64,000 nt of DNA from Calditrichales bacterium MX18-03 (GTDB taxonomy: Bacteria; Bacillota; Clostridia; Lutisporales; Lutisporaceae), in the NCBI GenBank assembly GCA_021083345.1, contig JAJGRE010000001.1, forward strand, positions 558,001 to 622,000, written 5' to 3'. Within the stretch, counting starts at the first letter, position 1. Each line of letters begins with the position of its first letter. The notes beneath the pieces are model-generated. The model did no database searches, was not told where the DNA came from, and saw nothing but the letters and a program-made list of their open reading frames with translations. The position numbers and the translations under genes are program-made. Positions 18,293 to 27,402 of this stretch are shown here, in pieces.

Positions 18293-19717
18293 TTACTGCT
18301 CATCCCTTTCGCTCAGCATTTTCAAAAAAGCTGCTGCAATTTGGGGATCAAACCGTTTGCCCGCCTGGCTCTCTATGAATTCTACAGCCTCGGACCGGGA
18401 TACCGGCCTCTGGTCAAAGCTTCCGTGCAGCATGGCATCATAGGCATCCAATACCGCTATGATCCTCGCATTCAAGGGAATACTGTCGCCGGAAAGACCT
18501 TGAGGGTAGCCGCCGCCGGACCACTGCTCATGATGACTCAGGATATCGTTGGCAATATGTGCCAGATCCGGTGATGCCCCGGCTATCCTGTACCCTATTT
18601 CGCAGTGCTTTTCCATGTTCCGCCGTTCCTCAGGTGAAAGGTCTCCGCTTTTTGTCAGCAGTTCATTTGGAATACCGGTAATCCCAATATCATGGAGCAG
18701 TGAAAGCATCCTGAGGTTGTCCTTCTGATCGGCAGACAGCCCCAGCATCGTCCCCAACCCTTCTGAATACTCGATCAGGCGGTCACTGTGGGACTCAAAG
18801 GCTCCGTTCAGCAACGATTCCCTAAGGGATGCAATGATGGAGTTCCGGACATTTTTGCTTTCCATCAGCTTGTTGTTGTACATCTTGTCCTCTGCCGCTC
18901 TGTAGACAGCCTTTAAGTCCTGTCCGGCAAGCTCCTTCACTGCGTAACCCATCGCAATGCTCGGCTTAATGGGATCTTCTTTTCCTTTGGCGCACTTCTC
19001 CCTGATTCGGTTGATGAGCTTCTCTGCGTCCTCGGCCTTCGTTCTGGGCAAAACAATGAGAAACTCGTCCCCACCCATGCGGGCGATCAACTCGCCTTTG
19101 CGGCATTCACTCCGGATGATGCCTGCTATTTTTGTCAGCAGCCGGTCTCCCGCATGGTGGCCGAATGCATCGTTTGTAAGCTTCAACCCGTTTACATCAC
19201 CAAATATGAGGGAAATTGGCAGGTTTCTTTCGGTATCGATTCGCCGCATCTCTTCTTCACAAAACCTTCTGTTGTAGAAGCCCGTGAGTTTGTCATGGTA
19301 GTTCAGGTATATGATCTCTTCTTTCCTCTTCATCAGCTCCAAGGCATTTCTGACTTTGCAGGGCAGCGATATCTTCATGGCTTCTTCGCTCAGGGGCTTT
19401 GGGAAATAGTCATAAGCCCCCAGGCTTAACGCGCGCTCCACTGCCTGCCCGTCATCAATACCCGTGCAGACGATAACCGGAATATCCATTGCAGCAGGGT
19501 GCTCCTTTATCTCTCTCAAGACCTGAAAACCGTTTTTGACCGGCATAATGATGTCCAGAATGCAGACCTGTATATTATGCTGCATGATTTTTTCCGTAAT
19601 ATCCAGGCCGTTCTCAGCCTCATACAGCATGACATTATCCAGCTTCTTTTCCAATATCTGGCGGATGATTTTCCTTTCAATGGGAGAATCGTCAACGATC
19701 ATTATGTTTCCGTTCAT
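18293..19717 (-). CDS. Receiver-GGDEF-HD-GYP bifunctional c-di-GMP enzyme
   Basis: 474 residues. Receiver (about 1-120) with phospho-acceptor in CILDIIMPVKNG; GGDEF (about 135-295) with intact RMGGDEFLIVL; HD-GYP (about 310-470) with LLHDIGITGIP and SHHEQWSGGGYP. The diguanylate cyclase active site is intact. The position of the inhibitory RxxD site reads RKGE, so product inhibition may be weak. In the HD motif the usual HDIGK lysine is replaced (HDIGI), while the metal-binding H and D remain. The protein could make and break c-di-GMP according to phosphorylation. AAGGAGAG precedes ATG 19717 and overlaps the end of the upstream hybrid kinase, its likely phosphodonor. Confidence 0.92.
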   Translation of the reverse strand: MNGNIMIVDDSPIERKIIRQILEKKLDNVMLYEAENGLDITEKIMQHNIQVCILDIIMPVKNGFQVLREIKEHPAAMDIPVIVCTGIDDGQAVERALSLGAYDYFPKPLSEEAMKISLPCKVRNALELMKRKEEIIYLNYHDKLTGFYNRRFCEEEMRRIDTERNLPISLIFGDVNGLKLTNDAFGHHAGDRLLTKIAGIIRSECRKGELIARMGGDEFLIVLPRTKAEDAEKLINRIREKCAKGKEDPIKPSIAMGYAVKELAGQDLKAVYRAAEDKMYNNKLMESKNVRNSIIASLRESLLNGAFESHSDRLIEYSEGLGTMLGLSADQKDNLRMLSLLHDIGITGIPNELLTKSGDLSPEERRNMEKHCEIGYRIAGASPDLAHIANDILSHHEQWSGGGYPQGLSGDSIPLNARIIAVLDAYDAMLHGSFDQRPVSRSEAVEFIESQAGKRFDPQIAAAFLKMLSERDEQ

Positions 19718-19720
19718 CTG

Positions 19721-22700
19721 CTAGCTCTCCTTCTCGTTTTCTTTGGACAGTGCATTCAGCGCTTTTCCGATCTCATCCAACAATCCGGCCAGCATTTCCA
19801 TATTTGCATTTTTCACTGCATCTTCAGCCTGCAAAGCATGCTTTGCAATGTTATTGGCCCTGACACTTCCGGCCGCGCCCTTGAAATGATGCAGCACCGA
19901 AGCTGCTTCCTTCAGGTTGCCTCTTGCAACCTGCTCCCTCACTGCTTCCAGCAGCCTCTCCCCTTGATCTCGGAAGTCGTTCAGGAGCTCTTCACAGGTT
20001 TCCTTATCCAGCCCTGACTCATTCATGAGGTCAAGCAGCACATTTGCATAATAACGGCTATCCGGCATTCTGCTACTGTCCTCAGCAACGAGCTTCCCAT
20101 ACTTTTTCAGCAGCCCCATCACCTGACCCAGATTGACGGGTTTGCCCACATATTCATCCATTCCCGCTTCCAGGCACTTATCTTCATCGCCTTTCATGGC
20201 ATAAGCCGTCATCGCTACGATAACCGTATGCTTCCTTCCCTTTTCCGCTTCCCGGATCCTTCTTGTTGCTTCATACCCGTCCAGAGCCGGCATCTGGCAA
20301 TCCATGAAAACAATATCATAATCTTTGCTTTCGCAAGCGCTGACGGCTTCCTCGCCGTTTACCGCCACATCGCAGCTTAGCCCTTTCATTTTCAGCAGCT
20401 TGATAAAAAGCTTACGACTGACTTCATTATCCTCAACCAACAGGATTTTCAGCTTGTCATTAAACTTGGCTTCTATGGCAGCGTGCTTGGTTGCAAAAAC
20501 AGGCTTCTCGCCATTGTCACCGTGCTTCCCTGCCAAAGCCATTGCCGTGCAGTCAAGCAGCTCATTCCTTCTGTAGGGTTTTGAGATGTACCCGGCAAAG
20601 CCCTTTGCTTGTGCCTCTTTTGCCATCGAGTTTGTCGTTACAGACGTGATCAGGACAAAGGGTATGCGGGCTTCGGGATACCGTCCCATAATAGATGTTG
20701 CCAATTCAAAGCCGGTCATATCCGGCAGCTGGAAATCAACCAATACCATGTCGTAGGACCTTATCCTCTGAGCTGCCATTTTAGTCAATGCTGCCACTGC
20801 ATCTTCAGCCTCGCTTACCAGGCAGCCCAATTCCTCCAGATAGACTCTTGCCACATGCCGGTTTGTCTCATGATCATCCACGATCAGTATCCGCTTGCCT
20901 TTCAGGATGGAATAATCCGGGGGGAAGGGTATGTCAAGCTCCTGTGCTTTGTTAAGCCTGAGCAATACTGTAAAGGTTGTTCCCTTTCCTTTTTCGCTTT
21001 CGATGCCGATGGAACCGCCCATCATTTCGACCAGGCGTTTGGATATGGCAAGCCCCAGGCCGGTACCGCCGTATTTTCGCGTTGAAGACGCGTCTGCTTG
21101 ACTAAAGGGTATAAAAAGCTTGCCCAATTCCGGCTCAGCCATGCCGATGCCTGTGTCCTTTACTGTCAAGGCGATCTCGGCATCCTCATCCGTTTCGTTA
21201 TTCAAGGTGACTTCGATATACACCTCGCCCTTGTCTGTGAATTTTACAGCATTGCTGACCAGATTGGTTAGAATCTGCCTTGTTTTTGTAGGATCACCGA
21301 TTAGGAAATTCGGAATGGCTGAGCTGATCAGCATATTCAGGCTGATTCCATTTTCTTTTGCCTTTGCATCAAAAAGGATGACCGTTGCTTCAATCATGGC
21401 GCGCAGATCGAAGGGGATATGCTCCAGCTCTATTCGGCCTGCTTCTATCCTGGAGATGTCCATGATGTCGTTGATGACAGAAAGCAGTGAGTCTGTCGAG
21501 GTCTTGATGGTTTGGACGAATTCATGCTGGTCGCTGGTCAGCTCGGTATCCTCCAAAAGCTGCAGAAAACCGACAATGCCGTTCATAGGCGTTCTGATTT
21601 CATGGCTGGTATTGGCCAGGAACTGGCTCTTTGCGATATTGGCTGCTTCCGCCTGCTCCTTTGCCTTAAGCAGCTCACTATTGGTGCTCTCCAGCTCCAT
21701 TGTTCTTTTCCTAACCATCCCCTCCAGGTTATTGATCAGTGAATTCAACTCCCCGGCCATTTGATTGAATGCCCTGGCCAGCATGCCGATTTCATCATTT
21801 CTAAAGATCCTGGCCCGCTGCGACAAATCGCCTTTTGAGAATTTTTCTGTTGTATCGATCAAAGCATATACCGGCTTCAATATGACCTCGGTACTTTTCA
21901 GATAAATCAATATGGACAGCAGGATCGAAAAAAGCGATAAAAACACGGATGTCCCGATGCTTCTTTTGATCTCGGCAGTAAAAAGAGATTCCGGTATAGC
22001 CGTCATAATCAACCAGTTCAGGCCTTCATTTCTGTATTCATTGATTGTGACATGAATCGTTTCTCCGCCTTCACGAATGACATGCCTGCTGACAGGTGTG
22101 TCTTTATGCTGCTTAAATGCGTCAAGGATTACTTTGTTTTCAATTTCTTCAACGGTCTTTCTCCTGATTTTTCCGTCGGTCAGCTTTTCAAAATTGGGCA
22201 CTTCCAGTGAATTGGCTATCAGCGCACCGTTTTCATGCTCGACGATAAAAGCCACCCCATTCTTATCGTGTATCATCTCTTTCAAGTACTTATTGAGGCT
22301 TGATAAGGTCATATGTGTACCCAAAACCCCTTGGAGAGCACCGTCTCTGCTATATATCGGGTATGCGGCTGACAGCGCCAGATCATCCTTCACAAAATGT
22401 TTGTAAACAGGTGAAAAGGTGGGCTTTCCCATTCCTTTGGCAGCCTTATACCAATCCCGTATCCGGGGATCGAACTTTCCGAAGTCTTTCAAAAAGCTTC
22501 CCTCGGTCAAATCCGCGTTTACGGAAAAATAATGGGAGTTCCCCTTGGTATCGGCATCGCTTCTATATAGCTCAATTTCATTTTGGCTGTTTCTGCGGGC
22601 GCCATAATAGCTGCCGCTTTCAGTCCCATAGCTGAAGCTGTAAATCTCTCCGCTGTTGGATTTGATGACGCCGGCAAAAAAAGCTTCCCGTTTTTTCTTA

Positions 22701-22987
22701 TTGCCGATATCCACAACTCCGTTCCGTATGAGATGGTGGTTTATTTCATTATTGAACAGCGCAGCACCAACCAGCGCTTCTATTTCATCCAGTATTCTTA
22801 AGTTGGCCTCTTCCTCTATTTTGTTAATGGTATTATCCACAGACACTTTCCAGTTTGAAAACACAATAAATAAAATGATTCCGATCGTAATAACCATCAG
22901 TAAAATAAAGGCAATGCTCATCAGCAGCCTTAATGATTTTCTATGCTTGTCCCCTTTCATTCCATCCGGTTTCATTTCTTCAGCCAC
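19721..22987 (-). CDS. Membrane hybrid histidine kinase with two receivers and HPt
   Basis: 1088 residues. Membrane helices at about 22-46 and 340-360 flank an extracellular Cache-type sensor. HAMP follows (about 365-420), then HisKA with [17 protein letters not shown] (about 470), HATPase with [10 protein letters not shown] and KYGGTGLGL, receiver 1 with [11 protein letters not shown], receiver 2 with [11 protein letters not shown], and C-terminal HPt with [11 protein letters not shown] (about 1015). The HPt could pass phosphate to the receiver of the next gene. The start is uncertain: GTG 22987 is the first in-frame start and its upstream sequence (GGATGTGATGTT) is a poor ribosome binding site; an internal ATG at 22975 is no better. 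Confidence 0.9.
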   Translation of the reverse strand: MAEEMKPDGMKGDKHRKSLRLLMSIAFILLMVITIGIILFIVFSNWKVSVDNTINKIEEEANLRILDEIEALVGAALFNNEINHHLIRNGVVDIGNKKKREAFFAGVIKSNSGEIYSFSYGTESGSYYGARRNSQNEIELYRSDADTKGNSHYFSVNADLTEGSFLKDFGKFDPRIRDWYKAAKGMGKPTFSPVYKHFVKDDLALSAAYPIYSRDGALQGVLGTHMTLSSLNKYLKEMIHDKNGVAFIVEHENGALIANSLEVPNFEKLTDGKIRRKTVEEIENKVILDAFKQHKDTPVSRHVIREGGETIHVTINEYRNEGLNWLIMTAIPESLFTAEIKRSIGTSVFLSLFSILLSILIYLKSTEVILKPVYALIDTTEKFSKGDLSQRARIFRNDEIGMLARAFNQMAGELNSLINNLEGMVRKRTMELESTNSELLKAKEQAEAANIAKSQFLANTSHEIRTPMNGIVGFLQLLEDTELTSDQHEFVQTIKTSTDSLLSVINDIMDISRIEAGRIELEHIPFDLRAMIEATVILFDAKAKENGISLNMLISSAIPNFLIGDPTKTRQILTNLVSNAVKFTDKGEVYIEVTLNNETDEDAEIALTVKDTGIGMAEPELGKLFIPFSQADASSTRKYGGTGLGLAISKRLVEMMGGSIGIESEKGKGTTFTVLLRLNKAQELDIPFPPDYSILKGKRILIVDDHETNRHVARVYLEELGCLVSEAEDAVAALTKMAAQRIRSYDMVLVDFQLPDMTGFELATSIMGRYPEARIPFVLITSVTTNSMAKEAQAKGFAGYISKPYRRNELLDCTAMALAGKHGDNGEKPVFATKHAAIEAKFNDKLKILLVEDNEVSRKLFIKLLKMKGLSCDVAVNGEEAVSACESKDYDIVFMDCQMPALDGYEATRRIREAEKGRKHTVIVAMTAYAMKGDEDKCLEAGMDEYVGKPVNLGQVMGLLKKYGKLVAEDSSRMPDSRYYANVLLDLMNESGLDKETCEELLNDFRDQGERLLEAVREQVARGNLKEAASVLHHFKGAAGSVRANNIAKHALQAEDAVKNANMEMLAGLLDEIGKALNALSKENEKES

Positions 22988-23017
22988 AACATCACATCCA
23001 TTTCAAGCCTTCACTGC

Positions 23018-23533
23018 CTAATCAATGCGTTTTACGAAAAAACGGCAGATCCGTTCCCCGTTTTCCCAGGAATCCTGTTCTTTCGCTTTAAAAGGCTTTC
23101 CCGTATATTCCTCAAAAATACCTGCTATGAGACCTATTGCATAATCGTACAAGGGCTCTCCCGCCGCAGGGATTCCGGCGCTATCCAAGTCTTCAGTCAG
23201 CGTCAGGACAAAGGAATGTTCCTTTACGTCCATCATTTCCACCTGCAGGATACCGATTTTAAGCTCTGAAAGCAGTATCTGCAGCTGCTTAATGAAAATG
23301 CTGAAGGATGCTGTTTTGTCAAGCATGTTCTTGCAGAACTCTCTTCCTGCAAGTAAGCCCGCTTTTAAAAATAGCTCTTTTGCCTTATCCTGGCCGCATT
23401 CCAGTTCAAGCACATCCTTCATCGTATATTGCAGCAGCCTGTATACTGATACATAGGTCATACTCCCCAGCTGAGGCCTTCCGCTAACGATGTCTCCGAT
23501 GGCCTCCCATTGGAAGCTGTATCTCTTGTTCAT
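23018..23533 (-). CDS. V4R (4-vinyl reductase-like) small-molecule-binding domain protein
   Basis: 171 residues, apparently a single V4R domain. Features seen: GRPQLGSMTYVSVYRLL near the start, LLAGREFCKNML in the middle, and a C-terminal LYDYAIGLIAGIFEEYTG followed by ENGERICRFFV. The family often has paired cysteines near the C terminus; here the first is replaced by Ser (EQDS) and the second kept (RIC). V4R domains are thought to bind small ligands and act as sensors. ATG 23533 is chosen because AGGGTGGG lies six bases upstream. The position between cheW and a hybrid kinase suggests a cytoplasmic input module. The ligand is unknown. Confidence 0.75.
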   Translation of the reverse strand: MNKRYSFQWEAIGDIVSGRPQLGSMTYVSVYRLLQYTMKDVLELECGQDKAKELFLKAGLLAGREFCKNMLDKTASFSIFIKQLQILLSELKIGILQVEMMDVKEHSFVLTLTEDLDSAGIPAAGEPLYDYAIGLIAGIFEEYTGKPFKAKEQDSWENGERICRFFVKRID

Positions 23534-23574
23534 ACTCAACCCACCCTTCTTTGAAGCTTATTCCGTCGCTCCGG

Positions 23575-24003
23575 CTAAACCGGGAGCATCATCAACTTTT
23601 CCAGATCCAGGAAAATCAAAAGCCTGTCCGAAAGCTTACCGACCCCTTGGATGTATTTCCTGTCAATGCCGCCTACCATCTCCGGAATGCTTTCATAGCT
23701 CTCAACCCCCAGAGAAACCATTTCCGACGCATCATCTACAGCAAATCCGATGCCTCTCTTTTCAGATTCGATGACGATAATCCTGGTATTATCGCTTTTT
23801 TCAGTCTCCTCCATGCCGAATTTCTCCTTCAGATTGACGATGGGAACGATTTTGCCCCGCATATGGATGATGCCCTCCACATAGTCCGGCGCATCGGGTA
23901 TCTTGACTATATCCCAGCAGGGAACGATTTCCTTGACTTTCATGATGTCAATGCCAAAGCTCTGGTCATTCAATTTAAAAATAACCCAATGCATCTCTAT
24001 CAT
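23575..24003 (-). CDS. cheW: CheW-like coupling protein (operon B)
   Basis: 142 residues covering one CheW domain: HWVIFKLNDQSFGIDIMKV, EIVPCWDIVKIPDAPDYV, GIIHMRGKIVPIVNLKEKF. It starts at ATG 24003, overlapping the stop codon of the Spo0E-like gene as ATGA, a sign of translational coupling. Operon B has no MCP or CheA of its own, so this protein must use receptors and kinase encoded elsewhere, such as those of operon A 10 kb away or the MCP at 32449. Confidence 0.93.
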   Translation of the reverse strand: MIEMHWVIFKLNDQSFGIDIMKVKEIVPCWDIVKIPDAPDYVEGIIHMRGKIVPIVNLKEKFGMEETEKSDNTRIIVIESEKRGIGFAVDDASEMVSLGVESYESIPEMVGGIDRKYIQGVGKLSDRLLIFLDLEKLMMLPV

Positions 24004-24176
24004 TCTCCCTTCGCCTCACAAATCCTCTGCATGGCATAATAACGGTTCAACGCCTCATCCAGAAGCATGCTCTTATGTACTACACAGGGATCCGTTAAAT
24101 CCGCGCATTTGTCAATTGCCTCTGAAAGCTCACTCCTTAAACGCTCCACCCATTTCAGCATTCCATCCTCGTTCAT
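24000..24176 (-). CDS. Spo0E-like aspartyl-phosphate phosphatase (58 residues)
   Basis: A short gene read directly from the sequence: ATG 24176 to TGA 24000-24002, 58 codons. The protein begins MNEDGMLKWVERLRSEL and contains HKSMLLDEALNRYY at about 34-47, which matches the Spo0E signature S-x-x-LD-x-x-(I/L)-x-x-Y within a two-helix protein of the usual size. Spo0E family proteins dephosphorylate Spo0A~P and delay sporulation. A strong GGAGGGAG stands before the start. It is the first gene of operon B and overlaps cheW by four bases (ATGA). This places a possible brake on sporulation in a chemosensory operon. The target is not proven. Confidence 0.75.
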   Translation of the reverse strand: MNEDGMLKWVERLRSELSEAIDKCADLTDPCVVHKSMLLDEALNRYYAMQRICEAKGE

Positions 24177-24277
24177 AAAATCTCCCTCCAGACGGTATGA
24201 ATAGGTTAAGTGACACTCAGTAGACTTTATGTGCTTCCGTTAAACCAACTCCTACTTAATGTAAATAGTGTAATTAT

Positions 24278-24309
24278 ATTATATCTGTCCCAAATGACGG
24301 AATTATGAC
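24278..24309 (-). promoter_or_regulatory. Promoter of operon B with 11-bp-spaced direct repeats (SARP-type architecture)
   Basis: On the minus strand TTTGTCATAATT is followed by a second GTCA. The two GTCA cores occupy 24306-24309 and 24295-24298, exactly 11 bases apart. The -10 TATAAT (24278-24283) begins 12 bases after the last repeat base, leaving 11 bases between. There is no -35 match, which suggests an activator-dependent promoter. The same layout is found at 29728-29759. Confidence 0.55.
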
Positions 24310-24342
24310 AAATTACGCGCCGCCCTATGAAATAAGTATGAA

Positions 24343-24375
24343 ATAAGCCTGTAAATTCAAGGATTACAGGCTTAT
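24343..24375 (-). terminator. Terminator after the SARP-like response regulator gene
   Basis: A perfect 12-base-pair stem (ATAAGCCTGTAA, 24343-24354, with 24364-24375) and a nine-base loop lies past the stop of the gene at 24446. On the minus strand the tail is TTATTTCATACTTATTT, only moderately T-rich. Confidence 0.55.
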
Positions 24376-24445
24376 ATTTATTAACAAGTAGCAATTGTTA
24401 AAATAAAACATTTTAGGATTCAACTGTATTTAGCGCCCGAAGGAT

Positions 24446-25573
24446 TTAACTAAGGCCCTTGCACAACTCTGTGTAGAGGCTTGTCACTGTTTTTCCTGGA
24501 GCAACGCCCAACTCCCTTTGTATGGTCTTGGAATACCGCTCATAATGTTTGATCAAAGAAAGCTTATCCCGCTTGGCGGCATAAACCTGCATATAAAGGC
24601 AATTGATTTCTTCATCCAGCTCATTCTTGACCGCTATTTTCTGAAGGATCTGCAGTGCTTCTGAGGAAGCGCCGCTGGCAAGCAGATATGCACCCAGTTT
24701 TTTGCCCAGGCTGCGGAGCAGGTTTGCCAGCCTTTCCTGTTCCGGCAAGGACCAATGATAATCCCTGTCCCCGAATAGCTCGCCGGCATACAGCTGTTCC
24801 GCTTCTAGTGCAGCATTGAGGGTTGAAAGGCTGATGTCGTCAAAGTGACTGATGCGATGCTCAAAATCATCATAGTCAACATAAATTTCATTCATCTCAA
24901 CCCTATAACTTTCATTAGCGGTGACAATGGCTGCTTTCATGCCGTAAGGCTCCAGTGCCTTTCTCAGCTTATATACCGTCGTGTTCAGATATGTTTCGGC
25001 ATTGTGGGGGGACATCCCCCGAAAAACCGTTTCCATCACATTCCATTTAGAGACGAATTTACCTTTGTACATCAGAAGAAAAGCAAACAGTTCCGCGCTT
25101 TTTGAAGAGCTCAGCCTGACAGTTTTACCATCACGGTCCCGGATGTCAAAGCCCCCCAGGCAGTAAACAAAAAGCCGCTTTGTTTTTTCCGCACTGACTG
25201 CCGTCTGTAAGGCATGCCTTCCGTACTGAACCCGCCGAGCCATCCGCTCCAGCCTTTCCTGGTAAACAGGCTTTACAATATAATCAATGGCATTGACATC
25301 GAAAGCCTCCAGTGCGAATTCCTTATGGGAGGTCAAGAAGACAATATCAACATTCGGCATGGCCTGTCTGACCTTCCTGGCAAATTCAAGGCCATTTTCT
25401 TCAGGCATATTGATATCGATGATAACCATATCCGGCTGCTGCTCCTCCAGTGCGGCATATGCGTCCCTGGTACTCTGGAAAGCACCTGCCAGCTCCAGTT
25501 CCGGTATTTTTTCCATCATCTTTTCCAGAAGCAGCAGCATGGATTTTTCATCGTCAATTGCAATTACTTTCAT
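24446..25573 (-). CDS. Response regulator with SARP-like output (receiver, winged helix, BTAD)
   Basis: 375 residues from ATG 25573. Receiver (about 1-115) with DDEKS, phospho-acceptor in VIIDINMPEENG and K in VKPV. A winged-helix DNA-binding domain (about 135-225) contains RLSSSKSAELFAFLL and PHNAETYLNTTVYKLRKAL. The C-terminal helical BTAD domain contains LEAEQLYAGELFGDRDYHW and ends with RELGVAP, as in SARP-like regulators. An ATG at 25591 is in frame, but the paralog at 29819 starts at the equivalent of 25573, and both have GGTGATGG just ahead. It is the last gene of the kinase operon. It and its paralog are candidate activators of the 11-bp-repeat promoters. Confidence 0.88.
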   Translation of the reverse strand: MKVIAIDDEKSMLLLLEKMMEKIPELELAGAFQSTRDAYAALEEQQPDMVIIDINMPEENGLEFARKVRQAMPNVDIVFLTSHKEFALEAFDVNAIDYIVKPVYQERLERMARRVQYGRHALQTAVSAEKTKRLFVYCLGGFDIRDRDGKTVRLSSSKSAELFAFLLMYKGKFVSKWNVMETVFRGMSPHNAETYLNTTVYKLRKALEPYGMKAAIVTANESYRVEMNEIYVDYDDFEHRISHFDDISLSTLNAALEAEQLYAGELFGDRDYHWSLPEQERLANLLRSLGKKLGAYLLASGASSEALQILQKIAVKNELDEEINCLYMQVYAAKRDKLSLIKHYERYSKTIQRELGVAPGKTVTSLYTELCKGLS

Positions 25574-25592
25574 ACCATCACCCAAATCCATT

Positions 25593-27347
25593 CTAATTTA
25601 GTACCCACAAAGGAACGGAAACATAAAAAGTACTTCCCTCGCCGGGGTTGCTTTCCACCCATATGTCACCGCCGTTGCGGTGAACCAATTCCTTGCAAAT
25701 GAAGAGGCCTAGCCCAATGCCTTTTTCGCCCTCAGTGCCTGCTGTCGGCTGCACCTGCACGTCCTGAAAAAGCAGCTGGACTCTTTCCGGCCGGATGCCG
25801 ATTCCATTGTCCTGAACTGCAACGATTGCCATTTTGCCCTTCGCTTCAGCCCTCACACGGACGATGCTGTTTTTTTCGCTGTATTTGATTCCGTTGGAAA
25901 GCAGGTTCCATATGACCAACTCCAGCATCTCCTTGTCGGCCATGATGGTCAGCCTTTCGGGAACGGCAGCTTGAATGCTGATACTCTTTTCCTCAGCCCG
26001 CTGCTGCACCCGTCCCACGGCCAGATTCATGACCTCTGAAAGCTGCCATGCCTTCGGAACAATGAGTGTTCCGCCTGTCTTGCTCCTGAAGCACTCCAAA
26101 AGGCTTTCCACCACAGAGAAGATGTGCCTGACTTGTTCCTTGATCTCCACTGTCATTTCCCGGGTATCAACCTCTGCGAAAGATAGTTCTTCTTCCAGCA
26201 GTTCGGAAAGATTAACCAGCATCGCAACCGGGTCCCTGATACGGTCGTCAATGACAGCCAGAAGCTTGTCCTTCAAGGCATTCAGCGCTGCCAGCTGTGT
26301 AGCGGTGGACCTGATCCTCTCTTGGTATTTTTTCATTTCGGTGATATCGCTAAAGGTCAGCATTCTCCCCAGCCATACTTCTTTATCATGGATCAATACC
26401 ATCCTGATATTAAAATACTTCTGAGCATCGTTCACCAGGATGTATTGCAGGCAGCTGCTGCTTTCATTTCGGTTCATGAGCGCCAAAAGCGACGGATAAA
26501 CTTGAAACATTTCAGTGGTACGGCATTGTTCCGGCATGACGGAACTTAAGCCGGGAAAGATCCTGCAGGCCGCCGTATTGAAATTGATGATGCAGTTTTC
26601 GTTATCAAGCAGGATAACCCCATCATCCATTGATTCAAACATCCTTTCCAGCGCTGCCTGCTTTAACCTTAGCAGTTGGTACCGGAAAACGGCATAAATG
26701 TAAATGATGCCGGACAGCATGAAACCAGTTGGGGTAAAGTCAAACCCGTTCCTGAACACATCAAAAAGGTAAACCAGATTCAAGACCCATGGAATGCAGG
26801 TGCCAAGTATCATCACGATCAATTGCTTCCGCATATGGTCTGCGGCGCTTAACAATTTGGAATACAACAGAATCAGCCCGGTGATTATATTGGCATACGA
26901 ATAGACGATATGGACCCAGTACCAGGGTCCTTTGGTCAGGACCGCCACATCCATTAGTGTGGCTTTGGTCAGATACATACCGCTATAGTACAGATGGTGA
27001 AATTCATTTGTGTAGTGCAGAATAAACGTTGCAGCAGGCACGATAAAGAGCAGGCCGTATAGGCGTTTATTGAGATACGTTTCCAGGTTCAGATAATTAA
27101 TAATCATGATCAGCCACAACGGGGTGATAAATGGAATCCCCAGGTACTGCACTTTGAGCCAGAACTTTATCCACTCGATATCATCCTGTTTGATTTCAAA
27201 TGCGTAGCCGAAGGAATAGAAGGAAACAGCGAGCATGGCAAAAGACAACCACAGCGCTGGCTTCAGCCTGCGTTTTTTCCATGACAGATAAGACAGATAA
27301 AGGGTTATGGTTGTTGAACCAACCATCAGATGCGTTAAGACATTCAT
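25593..27347 (-). CDS. 7TM-type sensor histidine kinase with a degenerate phospho-acceptor site
   Basis: 584 residues. About seven hydrophobic helices fill residues 1-225, in the manner of the N-terminal 7TM domain of histidine kinases. A PAS follows (about 230-345), then a HisKA-like helix pair and a HATPase with VIWNLLSNGIKYS, VQDNGIGIRPE and GIGLGLFICKEL. The H box reads KLLAVIDDRIRDPVAM, where the sister kinase has KLFTIVTHDVRHPFTT: the phospho-acceptor His is Asp. The codons were checked in the DNA. The protein may bind ATP but cannot autophosphorylate at the usual place, so it may work as a partner or phosphatase. AGGAGGG precedes ATG 27347. It lies between the PAS kinase and the SARP-like regulator. 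Confidence 0.87.
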   Translation of the reverse strand: MNVLTHLMVGSTTITLYLSYLSWKKRRLKPALWLSFAMLAVSFYSFGYAFEIKQDDIEWIKFWLKVQYLGIPFITPLWLIMIINYLNLETYLNKRLYGLLFIVPAATFILHYTNEFHHLYYSGMYLTKATLMDVAVLTKGPWYWVHIVYSYANIITGLILLYSKLLSAADHMRKQLIVMILGTCIPWVLNLVYLFDVFRNGFDFTPTGFMLSGIIYIYAVFRYQLLRLKQAALERMFESMDDGVILLDNENCIINFNTAACRIFPGLSSVMPEQCRTTEMFQVYPSLLALMNRNESSSCLQYILVNDAQKYFNIRMVLIHDKEVWLGRMLTFSDITEMKKYQERIRSTATQLAALNALKDKLLAVIDDRIRDPVAMLVNLSELLEEELSFAEVDTREMTVEIKEQVRHIFSVVESLLECFRSKTGGTLIVPKAWQLSEVMNLAVGRVQQRAEEKSISIQAAVPERLTIMADKEMLELVIWNLLSNGIKYSEKNSIVRVRAEAKGKMAIVAVQDNGIGIRPERVQLLFQDVQVQPTAGTEGEKGIGLGLFICKELVHRNGGDIWVESNPGEGSTFYVSVPLWVLN

Positions 27348-27402
27348 ACGCTTCCCTCCTATAAGCCGCTTATCGCTGCAGCTATCGGCTCAAAGTCTCC
27401 GG

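Noticed and set aside
24178-24310. c-di-GMP (GEMM) riboswitch in the leader of operon B
   Set aside because: The conserved GEMM core segments were not found in the leader; only the promoter and the ribosome binding site are evident.
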